Source of the DNA: Sphingobacteriia bacterium
GTDB taxonomy: Bacteria; Bacteroidota; Bacteroidia; Chitinophagales; Chitinophagaceae
Length of the DNA: 64,000 nt
Reading direction: 5' to 3'
NCBI GenBank assembly: GCA_947452295.1
Contig: CANGCK010000007.1
Span: forward strand, 20,419 to 84,418
In this document: positions 41,207-50,871 of the stretch, piece by piece
How the letters are laid out: each line of letters starts with the position of its first letter
How positions within the stretch are numbered: position 1 is the first letter of the stretch
Notes under the pieces: model-generated
What the model saw: only the letters and a program-made list of their open reading frames with translations
What the model was told of the DNA's origin: nothing
Databases searched by the model: none
Program-made: the position numbers and the translations under genes

Positions 41207-42076
41207 TTAAAACAATTCTACACTCCAAGTTCGACTCATTAACTCGCCCGGCACCAATAAGTTGATGCCTTCTTTTTGCTTCAGGTCTCCGGTAGCATTT
41301 TCATTGTCGGCTATACCACACCAGGGTTCTATACAAACAAAGTCGGCATGCTTTGCACTCCAAATACCCATATATGGGAAATCGTTGTAATTGAATTTTA
41401 AACCATGTTTACTTTTATCCGTAACTAATGAAATATAATTCGATTGAAGATCTTTAAAAACAATTGCATCTCCATAGAAAAGTGATTTACTTAAATCAAT
41501 GCGGTTAGTTGTATCAAAGAAGGGTATGGGTGCCGATTTAATCAATCCATCAGGTGTTAATGGCCATTGTCCCGCTGTTTCATTTTTTTCGAAAAGCAAA
41601 TAATAGTCATCAAATGAGGTTCCTTCTACCAAGGGTACTTTAAAAGCCGGATGAGCACCCACTGAAAAAAACATCGGTTTAATATCTACATTGAAAATCT
41701 GATAATTACAATGCAAGTAATTTTTTTCGAGGGAATAAGTAATCGTGAAACTAAATAAAAACGGATATTGCTTTAGAGATGCTTCATTGGCTTTCAGCTG
41801 AAGGCTGATACGTTCATTACTTTGAGCTACAACTTTAAATTCCATGTCGCGTGCAAAACCATGTCGGCTCATGTGATAGCTGGTACCATTGTATTGGTAG
41901 GTATTGTCCTTCAATCCACCGACAATAGGAAACAGTACCGGGCTTTTTTTGCCCCAAAAAGTGGGGTCCGCACTCCATAAATATTCCAGCTCCAATTCTT
42001 TGTGGTAAATGCTTTGCAGTTCAGCACCTTTGGCACTAATTAATACGCGTAGGTATTGATTTTCAAGTGGTAACAT
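41207..42076 (-). CDS. Aldose 1-epimerase family protein
   Basis: ORF 41207..42112; Met at 42076 (MLPLENQYLRVLISAKGAELQSI) avoids overlap with pdxA; VGAHPAFKVP, CIEPWCGIADN. Confidence 0.9.
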   Translation of the reverse strand: MLPLENQYLRVLISAKGAELQSIYHKELELEYLWSADPTFWGKKSPVLFPIVGGLKDNTYQYNGTSYHMSRHGFARDMEFKVVAQSNERISLQLKANEASLKQYPFLFSFTITYSLEKNYLHCNYQIFNVDIKPMFFSVGAHPAFKVPLVEGTSFDDYYLLFEKNETAGQWPLTPDGLIKSAPIPFFDTTNRIDLSKSLFYGDAIVFKDLQSNYISLVTDKSKHGLKFNYNDFPYMGIWSAKHADFVCIEPWCGIADNENATGDLKQKEGINLLVPGELMSRTWSVELF

Positions 42077-42083
42077 GATGCAA

Positions 42084-43178
42084 TTATCCTTCGTTTTCTT
42101 CAATTCTTTCATCTACAGCATTGGCCAACATCCTTGCGCTCATTTTCTTAAGTGGATTTAAGCGCATATTAGCATATCCTAGTCTGTGTTGAATGATTTC
42201 CAAACAGCCAAAAGTTGCAGCTAAAAAGGAGGAATGGTCGGCTTTTCCTTTGCCGGCAATATCAAATGCGGTACCATGATCGGGGCTAGTTCTCACCACC
42301 GGTAGACCAGCGGTGTAGTTAACACCTTCACCAATCGCCATTGATTTAAAAGGAATTAAACCCTGATCGTGGTACATGGCCAATACAGCATCAAATTTTT
42401 CATGTTGTCCCCTTGCAAAAAAAGCATCGGCACTATATGGTCCAAAAGCCAGCATAGTATTTTTAGCTTCTTTAATAGCAGGCTTAATAATGTCTTCTTC
42501 CTGCTTTCCAATAAGTCCTTCATCACCTGCATGTGGATTTAAACCCAGCACAGCAATTTTAGGTTTATCAATGCCAAAATCTTTCTGCAAACTGTTGTGC
42601 ATGATTTTAAGTTTACTCAAGATATTGGCTTGTGTAATATGTTGCGCAATATCATTTACCGACACGTGTTCAGTAACCAAGCCAACCCGCATATTATCGG
42701 CCACTAAAAACATCAAAACATCTGAAACGTTGAAGTAATCCTTAAAATAAGGGGTATGTCCGCTATAATTGAATGCGGCTGATTGTATATTCTTTTTGTG
42801 AATGGGGGCAGTTACAAGACCCTGAATATGACCTTCTTTTAAAGCTTTGGTAGCTTCTTGTAAAGAAAGCAGGGCATATTTACCGCCGATTTCATTTAAT
42901 TGTCCGGGCGTAATCACCACTTCTTCTTCCCAAACGTTAAAAATATTTACTTGTTTAGGGTTAACGCGGGTAAAATCTTTGATGCTGGAATAATTAAAAT
43001 TTGCATCCGGCAAACTTTTTCTGTAAAAATTCATGGTCTTATTGCTTGCAAATACAATAGGGGTAATGAAATCCAGTAATCTTTGGTCGGAAAGCGTTTT
43101 TATGATCAGTTCTAATCCAATACCATTTAGGTCACCACAACTGAATCCGATTACCGGTTTTTGCATTTCATTGCTCAT
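42084..43178 (-). CDS. pdxA: 4-hydroxythreonine-4-phosphate dehydrogenase
   Basis: ORF 364 aa; GDLNGIGLELI, GLVTAPIHKKNI, GLNPHAGDEGLIGKQE, MYHDQGLIPFK, VRTSPDHGTAFDIAGKG. Confidence 0.97.
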   Translation of the reverse strand: MSNEMQKPVIGFSCGDLNGIGLELIIKTLSDQRLLDFITPIVFASNKTMNFYRKSLPDANFNYSSIKDFTRVNPKQVNIFNVWEEEVVITPGQLNEIGGKYALLSLQEATKALKEGHIQGLVTAPIHKKNIQSAAFNYSGHTPYFKDYFNVSDVLMFLVADNMRVGLVTEHVSVNDIAQHITQANILSKLKIMHNSLQKDFGIDKPKIAVLGLNPHAGDEGLIGKQEEDIIKPAIKEAKNTMLAFGPYSADAFFARGQHEKFDAVLAMYHDQGLIPFKSMAIGEGVNYTAGLPVVRTSPDHGTAFDIAGKGKADHSSFLAATFGCLEIIQHRLGYANMRLNPLKKMSARMLANAVDERIEENEG

Positions 43179-43205
43179 GGGGTATAATTTAGAATGCTAA
43201 AATAC

Positions 43206-43213
43206 TACTTTTG
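43206..43213 (+). promoter_or_regulatory. TACTTTTG (-7-like) element immediately upstream of rsmA ATG
   Basis: TAnnTTTG, 5 bp before ATG 43219; suggests a leaderless transcript. Confidence 0.4.
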
Positions 43214-43218
43214 CAGTG

Positions 43219-43974
43219 ATGCAATATACGCTCAAAAAATCGCTAGGTCAGCATTTCCTTACAGATGAATCAATTTGTAAGAAAATACTGACGTCTATAC
43301 AAGAAAATCCCTTCGAACAATTACTCGAAGTTGGTCCCGGTGGAGGTGCCCTTACCAAGTATTTATTGCCCTTAAAGGGAATAAAATTCAAAGCAGTGGA
43401 GTTAGACAACGAAAAAGTGTTGTATTTACAGCATACTTATCCAATACTGTACGATAAAATTATTGAGGGGAGTATTTTAGAAATACCTGTTCCATTTGAA
43501 GGGGATTTTGTGCTGGTGGGTAATTTCCCCTATAATATTTCCACACAAATTGTTTTTAGGGTGTTAGAGTGGAAAACCCAAGTGCCGGTTATGATTGGAA
43601 TGTTTCAAAAAGAAGTGGCAGAAAGAATTGTTTCTAAGCCGCATACAAAAGTGTATGGAATTTTAAGTGTGTTAGTACAGGCTTTCTATGAAGTTGAATA
43701 TTTATTTGATGTTCCGCCAGGTAGCTTTAATCCACCCCCAAAGGTAACCAGTGGTGTAATAAGGCTTCGGCGGAAAACAAACCCGGTTGTAATGAAAAGT
43801 GAGAAAGCTTTTTTTACATTGGTAAAAGCCGCATTCAACCAAAGAAGGAAAATGTTGCGCAACCCACTAAAACCATTTTTTGATGCTATTGTTTTGCAAG
43901 AAGAAATCTTCACTAAACGGCCAGAACAGTTGTCTGTAGAAGATTTTGCTGCACTAACATTTAGAATGGGATAA
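43219..43974 (+). CDS. rsmA: 16S rRNA (adenine1518/1519-N6)-dimethyltransferase
   Basis: ORF 43216..43974; KKSLGQHFLTDESICKKI, EVGPGGGALTKYLL, VGNFPYNISTQI. Confidence 0.97.
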   Translation: MQYTLKKSLGQHFLTDESICKKILTSIQENPFEQLLEVGPGGGALTKYLLPLKGIKFKAVELDNEKVLYLQHTYPILYDKIIEGSILEIPVPFEGDFVLVGNFPYNISTQIVFRVLEWKTQVPVMIGMFQKEVAERIVSKPHTKVYGILSVLVQAFYEVEYLFDVPPGSFNPPPKVTSGVIRLRRKTNPVVMKSEKAFFTLVKAAFNQRRKMLRNPLKPFFDAIVLQEEIFTKRPEQLSVEDFAALTFRMG

Positions 43975-44029
43975 GTGAATTGTTACTAAAAACATACAGT
44001 ATATTTTACAACAATCTGAATACTAAGTT

Positions 44030-44956
44030 ATGTTGGGAAAAGTGATCATTACAGCTAAAACACATACTTGGCTAAATGAATATTTATCGGATAAAGGGTA
44101 TGAAGTAGCCTATCTGCCAGATATTTCTTACCAAGAATTACATTCCGAAATTACCGATGCAGTTGGCTTAGTAGTTACTACTCGCTTAAGAATTGATGCG
44201 GCAATAATTGATGCAGCAAAAAAATTAAAATGGATTGGCAGGTTGGGCAGCGGAATGGAATTAATAGATGTACCGTATGCAATCTCAAAGAATATACAAT
44301 GTGAGAGTAGCCCTGAAGGAAATAGGAACGCAGTAGCAGAACATGCTTTAGGATTATTGTTGAATTTAATGAATCGAATATGTATTAGTTATGACGAAGT
44401 TCGGCATGCACAATGGTTAAGAGATCAAAATAGGGCAGATGAATTGAGTGGTAAAACGGTAGGTATAATAGGGTATGGTAATACAGGCAGTGCATTTGCG
44501 AAATTGTTGCGATCATTTGAAGTGAACATTTTCGTATATGATAAATACAAAACGGGATTTTCCAAGGGTAACATCATAGAAACAGGTTTAACTGAAATTT
44601 ACGAAAAGGCAGATGTGATTAGTTTACATCTGCCTTTAACAAAAGAAACACATCATTTCGCCGATGAAGTTTTTTTTAATTCTTTAATTAAACAGCCTTA
44701 TTTTATCAATACATGTAGGGGAAAAGTAGTATTTACGGAGGCATTGATTGGAGCGCTTCAAAATAAAAAAATTAAAGGAGCAGGTATTGATGTGCTGGAA
44801 AATGAAAAATTAAATTCCTATTCCGATGAAGATTGGCGGCAGTTGCATCGCTTAACTTCCTATCCGCAAGTAATTATAACGCCTCATATTGCAGGATATA
44901 GCCATGAAGCATTTTTGAGAATGGCAGAGGTAATGGTTAAAAAATTAGGAATTTAG
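44030..44956 (+). CDS. D-2-hydroxyacid dehydrogenase (phosphoglycerate dehydrogenase-like)
   Basis: ORF 308 aa; [42 protein letters not shown]. Confidence 0.9.
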   Translation: MLGKVIITAKTHTWLNEYLSDKGYEVAYLPDISYQELHSEITDAVGLVVTTRLRIDAAIIDAAKKLKWIGRLGSGMELIDVPYAISKNIQCESSPEGNRNAVAEHALGLLLNLMNRICISYDEVRHAQWLRDQNRADELSGKTVGIIGYGNTGSAFAKLLRSFEVNIFVYDKYKTGFSKGNIIETGLTEIYEKADVISLHLPLTKETHHFADEVFFNSLIKQPYFINTCRGKVVFTEALIGALQNKKIKGAGIDVLENEKLNSYSDEDWRQLHRLTSYPQVIITPHIAGYSHEAFLRMAEVMVKKLGI

Positions 44957-44995
44957 CGGCGTTATTTCCTTAAATGTCTTAAATTTGTGTATATG

Positions 44996-45032
44996 CAACG
45001 CTGCAGTAAAATGTGGCGTTGTATTTTTTTTT
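44996..45032 (+). terminator. Terminator/attenuator-like hairpin upstream of greA
   Basis: CAACGC-tgcagtaaaatgtg-GCGTTG-TA-T9; 40 bp after the previous stop, 20 bp before greA ATG. Confidence 0.7.
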
Positions 45033-45051
45033 ACTATTATAAAGCCATTGT

Positions 45052-45528
45052 ATGAGTGAGAATACCATGTATGTAACCAAGGAAACATTTGAAAAAATGC
45101 GTGAAGATCTTCATCGTATGAAGTCGGTAGATAGGCCTTCTGCTTCCAGGGCTATTGCAGAAGCCAGAGAAAAAGGCGATCTCAAAGAAAATGCCGAATA
45201 TGATGCAGCTAAAGAGGCACAGGGTATGTTAGAGGCTAAAATTAAACAACTAGAAGGTGCCATCGCTAATGCAAAAATTGTAGATACCGCATCAATAGAT
45301 ACTAGTAAAGTAACTATCCTTACAAAGGTTACCATTACCAATATGGCATCTAAAAAAACAGTTACCTATCAAATTGTAGGAGAAAAAGAAGCCGATTTAA
45401 AAGCCGGAAAAATTTCTGCTGGATCACCAATCGGGAAAGGTTTAATGGGAAAAATTAAAGGTGATGTTGCTGAAGTGCAGGCGCCAACAGGTACGCTTAA
45501 ATTTAAAATTGAAGACATAACTGTGTAA
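45052..45528 (+). CDS. greA: Transcription elongation factor GreA
   Basis: ORF 158 aa; AREKGDLKENAEYDAAKEAQGMLEAKIKQLE, GSPIGKGLMGK. Confidence 0.97.
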   Translation: MSENTMYVTKETFEKMREDLHRMKSVDRPSASRAIAEAREKGDLKENAEYDAAKEAQGMLEAKIKQLEGAIANAKIVDTASIDTSKVTILTKVTITNMASKKTVTYQIVGEKEADLKAGKISAGSPIGKGLMGKIKGDVAEVQAPTGTLKFKIEDITV

Positions 45529-45532
45529 GCGT

Positions 45533-45925
45533 ATGACCATTTTTTCTAAGATAATTGCAGGGGAAATACCATCATATAAAATAGCTGAAAATGATTCTTT
45601 TTATGCGTTCCTAGATATTTACCCATTAGTGAAAGGACACGTATTGGTAGTCCCTAAAATCGAAACTGATTGCTTTTTTGATTTAGACAACAATTATTTA
45701 GCTCAAATATTGCTATTTGCCCAACCGATTGCCAAAGCTATTGAAAAAGCTTTTCAATGTAATCGATGTGGTATTAGTGTTATAGGATTGGAAGTGCCGC
45801 ATGCTCACATGCATTTGGTGCCAATTAATAGTGCGGATGATTTGAATTTTAATCGACCAAAATTAAACCTGTCAACTGAAGAATTAAAGCAGGTGCAGGC
45901 AGCTATTTTAGCTAAAATTGAATAA
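45533..45925 (+). CDS. HIT family protein
   Basis: ORF 130 aa; TIFSKIIAGEIPSYKI, VPHAHMHLVP. Confidence 0.95.
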   Translation: MTIFSKIIAGEIPSYKIAENDSFYAFLDIYPLVKGHVLVVPKIETDCFFDLDNNYLAQILLFAQPIAKAIEKAFQCNRCGISVIGLEVPHAHMHLVPINSADDLNFNRPKLNLSTEELKQVQAAILAKIE

Positions 45926-45936
45926 TACCCGTAACA

Positions 45937-45971
45937 CCCGTCAGACCATGGTCTGACGGTGGTCTGACGGG
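45937..45971. repeat. Palindromic repeat, modified second copy: CCCGTCAGACCATGGTCTGACGGTGGTCTGACGGG
   Basis: Core CCGTCAGACCATGGTCTGACGG shared with 5932-5965; right arm duplicated. Confidence 0.95.
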
Positions 45972-45978
45972 TTAAGCC

Positions 45979-46560
45979 TTATTTCTTAAGCCTTTCCGGG
46001 TTTTTTGCTAAAAAATCCCCCCATCCACTTGCTGATTTTTTCTTTATTGTACTTCCAGATGAAGGCTTGGTAGCCAGTATTTTTTGTTGATAAAAATGAC
46101 ACAGCGCAACCGAAAGGGCATCTGTAGCATCAAAATACTGAGGTTTCTCTTCAATATGTAAAATTATTTGTAACATTTTCCATACCTGATCCTTATCTGC
46201 ATTGCCATTTCCAGTAATTGATTGTTTAACTTTTTTGGGTGCATACTCTGTAACCAATAATTTCGACTGCATAGCAGCGGCAATAGCAACGCCTTGTGCC
46301 CTGCCTAGCTTCAACATACTCTGCACATTCTTTCCGAAAAAAGGAGCCTCAATGGCAAAAGTCGAAGGCTTGTATTGGGTAATTAAAGCGCAAATCTTTG
46401 TATGTATCATTTCTAACCGCGCATAAATATCTTTTTCTTTTGTAAGCTTTAATACATCCATCACCAATAATTGAGGGCTACCTTTTTGTATACCAATTAC
46501 TGCATACCCCATTAATTGACTGCCCGGATCAACACCCATAATAACACTATCGTATTTCAT
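45979..46560 (-). CDS. ruvC: Crossover junction endodeoxyribonuclease RuvC
   Basis: ORF 193 aa; IMGVDPGSQLMGYAVI, AIEAPFFGKNVQSMLKLGRAQGVAIAA. Confidence 0.95.
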   Translation of the reverse strand: MKYDSVIMGVDPGSQLMGYAVIGIQKGSPQLLVMDVLKLTKEKDIYARLEMIHTKICALITQYKPSTFAIEAPFFGKNVQSMLKLGRAQGVAIAAAMQSKLLVTEYAPKKVKQSITGNGNADKDQVWKMLQIILHIEEKPQYFDATDALSVALCHFYQQKILATKPSSGSTIKKKSASGWGDFLAKNPERLKK

Positions 46561-46740
46561 GTGCTTATCTATATTGTTTTTTAATGGTCACATGTTATTC
46601 GCTAAATATACATTTTTAGCTGTTTTGCATACTTTGATGATGGCTCATTTCATGTGCTTATTTATATTGTTTTTTAATGGTCATATGTAATTTGCAAAAT
46701 ATACATTTTCTACTGTTTTGTATACTTTATTGATGGTTCA
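46554..46740. repeat. Tandem direct duplication, period 93 bp, of ruvC start/upstream region
   Basis: ATTTCATGTGCTTATcTATATTGTTTTTTAATGGTCA... (46554 on) repeated at 46647 on with scattered substitutions. Confidence 0.93.
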
Positions 46741-46847
46741 TTGCATGTACGCATGTTTTAGTTTATCTTATTTGTTTTGTTGATCGATTTGTCGAAATTA
46801 AGTCATTATATATACAATGCTTAACAGTTATAGATTATTGTATACTG

Positions 46848-46855
46848 TATCTTTG
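46848..46855 (+). promoter_or_regulatory. TATCTTTG (-7-like) element
   Basis: TAnnTTTG match 15 bp upstream of the 46871 start. Confidence 0.45.
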
Positions 46856-46870
46856 TAAAAAGATACTTAC

Positions 46871-47860
46871 TTGACAAAACAGCAAAAAAACATTTTAAAT
46901 TACATCATCGGTCCTGTCCTTTTTGTTTGGTTATCGTATTCTATTTACGAACAAATTCAACATCAAAAAGATGTTCAGCAATCCTGGGGTATAATTAAAG
47001 ATGCATTACATCAATCTAATGCCTGGATTTTTGTTGCTGTAATTGGCTTGATGCTGGTAAACTGGGGAATAGAAGCCCGTAAATGGCAATTGCAAATACG
47101 GGGGGTAGAAAAAATATCGTTTATCAGCGCATTTAGGGCCATTTTAGCTGGTCAGGCATTGGGTTTCAATACAATTAATAGAGTAGGAGAATCAGCTGGC
47201 AGAGCAGCTTTTTTAGAAGATGGCAATCGAATGAGAGGGGTTGTACTTTCATTTGTAGGGAGTATGGCACAAATTATTGTAACGTTTGTGATGGGGGCTT
47301 TGTCACTACTTTATATGCGATTGTTTATTCTAGATATCCATCAACAATTAGATGTATTGTCTATATTTTGGCTAGATGGATTAATCTATGTAATTACTGT
47401 TGGCGTCATTTTATTTACACTGGCCTATTTTAAACTAGCCGGATTAATTGAGCTATTAGAAAAAATACCATTTGTAGCTAGGCATCGTTTTTTTGTAGAG
47501 AAGCTGGAAGATTTTCATTGGAAAGAATTAATTAGGATCCTTTCCCTTTCATTTGCACGATACTTTGTTTTTTTATTTCAATATTATTTGTTACTCAGTG
47601 TTTTTCATGTAAATGTATTTTGGCTCGATGGATTTGCTTTGGTTGGTGTGATGTTTTTGGTTTTGGCCATAGTGCCTACTATTGCATTAGCTGAATTAGG
47701 TTTTAGAGGAAAAGTGAGTTTATTATTATTTAGCATATTAAGCAGTAATAATATAGGCATTATTGCAACTGCAGCAGGAATTTGGATTATTAACTTAATA
47801 TTACCAGCAATTGCCGGCAGTTTATTTATATTAGGTCTACGGTTTTTCAGAAATAAATAA
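46871..47860 (+). CDS. Lysylphosphatidylglycerol synthase-TM-like (UPF0104) integral membrane protein
   Basis: ORF 329 aa (TTG start); multi-TM; NWGIEARKWQLQIRG, NRVGESAGRAAFLE. Confidence 0.8.
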   Translation: MTKQQKNILNYIIGPVLFVWLSYSIYEQIQHQKDVQQSWGIIKDALHQSNAWIFVAVIGLMLVNWGIEARKWQLQIRGVEKISFISAFRAILAGQALGFNTINRVGESAGRAAFLEDGNRMRGVVLSFVGSMAQIIVTFVMGALSLLYMRLFILDIHQQLDVLSIFWLDGLIYVITVGVILFTLAYFKLAGLIELLEKIPFVARHRFFVEKLEDFHWKELIRILSLSFARYFVFLFQYYLLLSVFHVNVFWLDGFALVGVMFLVLAIVPTIALAELGFRGKVSLLLFSILSSNNIGIIATAAGIWIINLILPAIAGSLFILGLRFFRNK

Positions 47861-47867
47861 TTGTACC

Positions 47868-48659
47868 ATGAAGCCTTTTTTAATATTACTGATATCGGTA
47901 ATACTTTTCTCCTCTTTTTTTGTAGGGGACGATTTTTGCAGTGCTAAAAACAGCGCTTTTCAGGCGGGTGAAAGTATCGACTTTAATATTTTTTACTCTG
48001 TTATTGGTTTGTATGTAAATGCAGGCACCGCTAACTTTTCGGTAGGGTTAGAAAAAATGGGGTCAAAACCTGTTTACCACGTCATAGGAAATGGCACTTC
48101 TAATTCTCGTTACGATTGGATTTTTAAAGTGCGCGATACTTACGAATCATATATAGATACTGCAACATTACAACCTTTAAAATTTTTGAGAAATGTTGAA
48201 GAAGGTGGCTATAAAATAAATGAAAACGTAACATTTAACAAAGTAGTAAATACTGCAATTTCTAATAAAGGTGTAGTGAAGATACCAGCTTGTATACAAG
48301 ATGTATTGAGTGCTATTTATTACGCCCGTAATATAGATTATTCTAAGTATCAAATAGACGATAAAATACCATTTAGTATGTTTTTAGACAATGAGGTATA
48401 CAATCTTTACATTAAATATTTAGGGAAAGAAGAAGTAAAAACTCGCTATGGAAAATTCCATGCAATTAAATTCAGTCCGTTACTTGTTAAAGGAACCATC
48501 TTTTCTGGTGGAGAAAAAATGACTGTTTGGGTATCCGATGATGCCAATCATATTCCATTACGAATTGAAAGTCCTATATCTGTGGGTAGTGTTAAAGTAG
48601 ATATGATGGGTTATCATAACTTGCGTTATCCACTTAGCTCAATGATTTCATTTCGTTAA
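47868..48659 (+). CDS. DUF3108 domain-containing protein
   Basis: ORF 263 aa; FQAGESIDFNIFYSVIGLYVNAGTANFSV; VWVSDDANHIPLRIESPISVGSVKVDM. Confidence 0.88.
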   Translation: MKPFLILLISVILFSSFFVGDDFCSAKNSAFQAGESIDFNIFYSVIGLYVNAGTANFSVGLEKMGSKPVYHVIGNGTSNSRYDWIFKVRDTYESYIDTATLQPLKFLRNVEEGGYKINENVTFNKVVNTAISNKGVVKIPACIQDVLSAIYYARNIDYSKYQIDDKIPFSMFLDNEVYNLYIKYLGKEEVKTRYGKFHAIKFSPLLVKGTIFSGGEKMTVWVSDDANHIPLRIESPISVGSVKVDMMGYHNLRYPLSSMISFR

Positions 48660-48675
48660 TATTTCCTGCCATCTA

Positions 48676-49545
48676 TTATAAGTTCGCTAACGAAAAGGTT
48701 TCTTTAACCCTAATTCCCTTGTTGGTGTGCTGTAATGTGCAACATTCATTAACAGGATCATGTTCAAAAAATAATATATAGTTATTATCTACGGCTTCTT
48801 GAAGAAAAGATTTTTTTTCTTTAAGTGTGGTTAAAGGAAACATGTCATACCCCATAATATATGGAAGAGGTATATGGGCAACCGATGGCAATAAATCTGC
48901 CATATACACGATGGTTTTTCCCTTATATTGAACTTGAGGGAGCATCATTGCGCGGGTATGACCGTTTACAAATCGCACTTGTACATCATGTATAAATGGG
49001 GAAGTACCTAATCGATTGTTTTCATCAAATTCAGCAATGGGTAACGCTACCATTTTTAATCGTCCTGTTGCTTCAATTGGCAATATATTTTCTTTTAAAA
49101 AGGAAGCTTTTTCTCTCTCGTTCGGCAATACTGCCCAATCCCAATGAGCAGTATTACTCCAATATGTAGCATTCGGAAAGGCATCGCTCAAAGTATTTTC
49201 ATTTTTCAGTATGCTGCCACCACAATGGTCAAAGTGTAAATGGGTATGAAATACGTCGGTAATATCATTTGTTGTAAAACCATATTGGGCTAATGATGTT
49301 TGTAATGAGTCATTGCCGTTTAAGTAATAGCGGCTAAAGAATTTTTCGTCTTGCTTATTGCCCATGCCTGTATCAACTAATATGAGTCGATTGTCGGTTT
49401 CAATCAATAAACTTCTGAGTGCCCAGTTGCACATATTATTTTCATCGGCAGGGTTAAGTGAATTCCATAAGCTCTTGGGTACCACACCAAACATTGCTCC
49501 ACCATCTAGCTTAAAAAATCCGGTATTAACACTATACAATTTCAT
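48676..49545 (-). CDS. MBL-fold metallohydrolase
   Basis: ORF 289 aa; DVFHTHLHFDHCGG, VNGHTRAMMLPQVQYKGKTIVYMADL. Confidence 0.93.
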   Translation of the reverse strand: MKLYSVNTGFFKLDGGAMFGVVPKSLWNSLNPADENNMCNWALRSLLIETDNRLILVDTGMGNKQDEKFFSRYYLNGNDSLQTSLAQYGFTTNDITDVFHTHLHFDHCGGSILKNENTLSDAFPNATYWSNTAHWDWAVLPNEREKASFLKENILPIEATGRLKMVALPIAEFDENNRLGTSPFIHDVQVRFVNGHTRAMMLPQVQYKGKTIVYMADLLPSVAHIPLPYIMGYDMFPLTTLKEKKSFLQEAVDNNYILFFEHDPVNECCTLQHTNKGIRVKETFSLANL

Positions 49546-50848
49546 TTTTTACTATTTTTTTTTGTGTAGCTGCAGCCGAAATAAGTACTATTAAACCAAT
49601 AATAAAAAATATGGCCAATACCAATACTGAATTTCTTTGTGAACCCGAAAATTCGCTGATATAGCCAAAGCTGAACATGCCGATAACTATCGATATTTTT
49701 TCTGTCACATCATAAAAGCTAAAGAAAGAAGTAGTGTCTTTGGTTTCGGGCATTAATTTGGCATATGTACTTCTGCTGAGCGACTGAATGCCCCCCATTA
49801 TAAAACCCACCATTATAGCTAAGCCATAAAATTCGTTAACGCCATTGCGGGGTAAATTGTATCCAACATAACAAAGTAAAACCCATAAAAATACTGTAAT
49901 TAACAAAGCATTGAAGTTGCCCAGTTTTTTGGATAAAAATGCAATACAATATGCACCAGGAATAGCTATTAATTGAATCATTAAAATAGCGATAATTAAT
50001 TTCTCTGTAGGTATATTTAATTCGCTTTTACCATATAATGTTGCCACCAACATCACTGTTTGCACTCCCATATTAAAAAAGAAAAAAGCCAGTAAGAATC
50101 GCTTTAAAACAGGCATTTGCTTAACTTGTTTCCATACTTTGCTAAGTTCATTGTAACCTTTGGTAAATACATGGTGTTTATCTGTTCCAATAGGAGTACT
50201 GTTGGGCAGTCTTCTAAGAGAAAACTGGCCAAATCCCCACCACCAAATCCCCACTAACAAAAAGGATACTTGCGATGCTTTACCTACTGTTATGCCAAAT
50301 GTGTTGGGAGAGAGTACAAATACAAAACAGATAACTTGTAATATCATACTGCCTATATAGCCCATAGAAAAGCCTTTAGCACTTACCCTGTCTTGATCTT
50401 CGGGCGCCGCAATTTCGGGTAAAAAAGAATTATAAAATACCAGACTGCTCCAAAAGCCTACACAGGCAAATACCAAGCAAAGCAAACCATATAAAAGGTT
50501 GGTTTTATCAAAAAAGAACATTAATGAGCATGCAATACTTCCCATTGTACAGAAAAAAAATAAAAATTTCTTTTTATTACCTCTATAATCTGCAATCGAC
50601 GATAGCAATGGCGATATGAGGGCTACAATAATAAAAGCTACTGAAAGGGCATAATTATACAAGGATGTATTTACATATTCTCTTCCTAAAAACTTAACGG
50701 TGTCTTGTGTTGTATTGGGATTACCATCTCCTGTAATGGCTTCGAAATAAGCCGGAAAAATGGTGGAGGTTATTACTAAATTATACACGCTATTGGCCCA
50801 GTCGTACATGGCCCAGCCGTTAATTACTTTTTTACTGGCACTTTTCAT
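49532..50848 (-). CDS. MFS transporter (UMF1/Atg22-like)
   Basis: ORF 438 aa; NGWAMYDWANSVYNLVITSTIFPAYF; YNSFLPEIAAPEDQDRVSAKGFSMGYIGS. Confidence 0.93.
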   Translation of the reverse strand: MKSASKKVINGWAMYDWANSVYNLVITSTIFPAYFEAITGDGNPNTTQDTVKFLGREYVNTSLYNYALSVAFIIVALISPLLSSIADYRGNKKKFLFFFCTMGSIACSLMFFFDKTNLLYGLLCLVFACVGFWSSLVFYNSFLPEIAAPEDQDRVSAKGFSMGYIGSMILQVICFVFVLSPNTFGITVGKASQVSFLLVGIWWWGFGQFSLRRLPNSTPIGTDKHHVFTKGYNELSKVWKQVKQMPVLKRFLLAFFFFNMGVQTVMLVATLYGKSELNIPTEKLIIAILMIQLIAIPGAYCIAFLSKKLGNFNALLITVFLWVLLCYVGYNLPRNGVNEFYGLAIMVGFIMGGIQSLSRSTYAKLMPETKDTTSFFSFYDVTEKISIVIGMFSFGYISEFSGSQRNSVLVLAIFFIIGLIVLISAAATQKKIVKNEIV

Positions 50849-50871
50849 AGGGGGAAGGTTTATTGAAGTAA

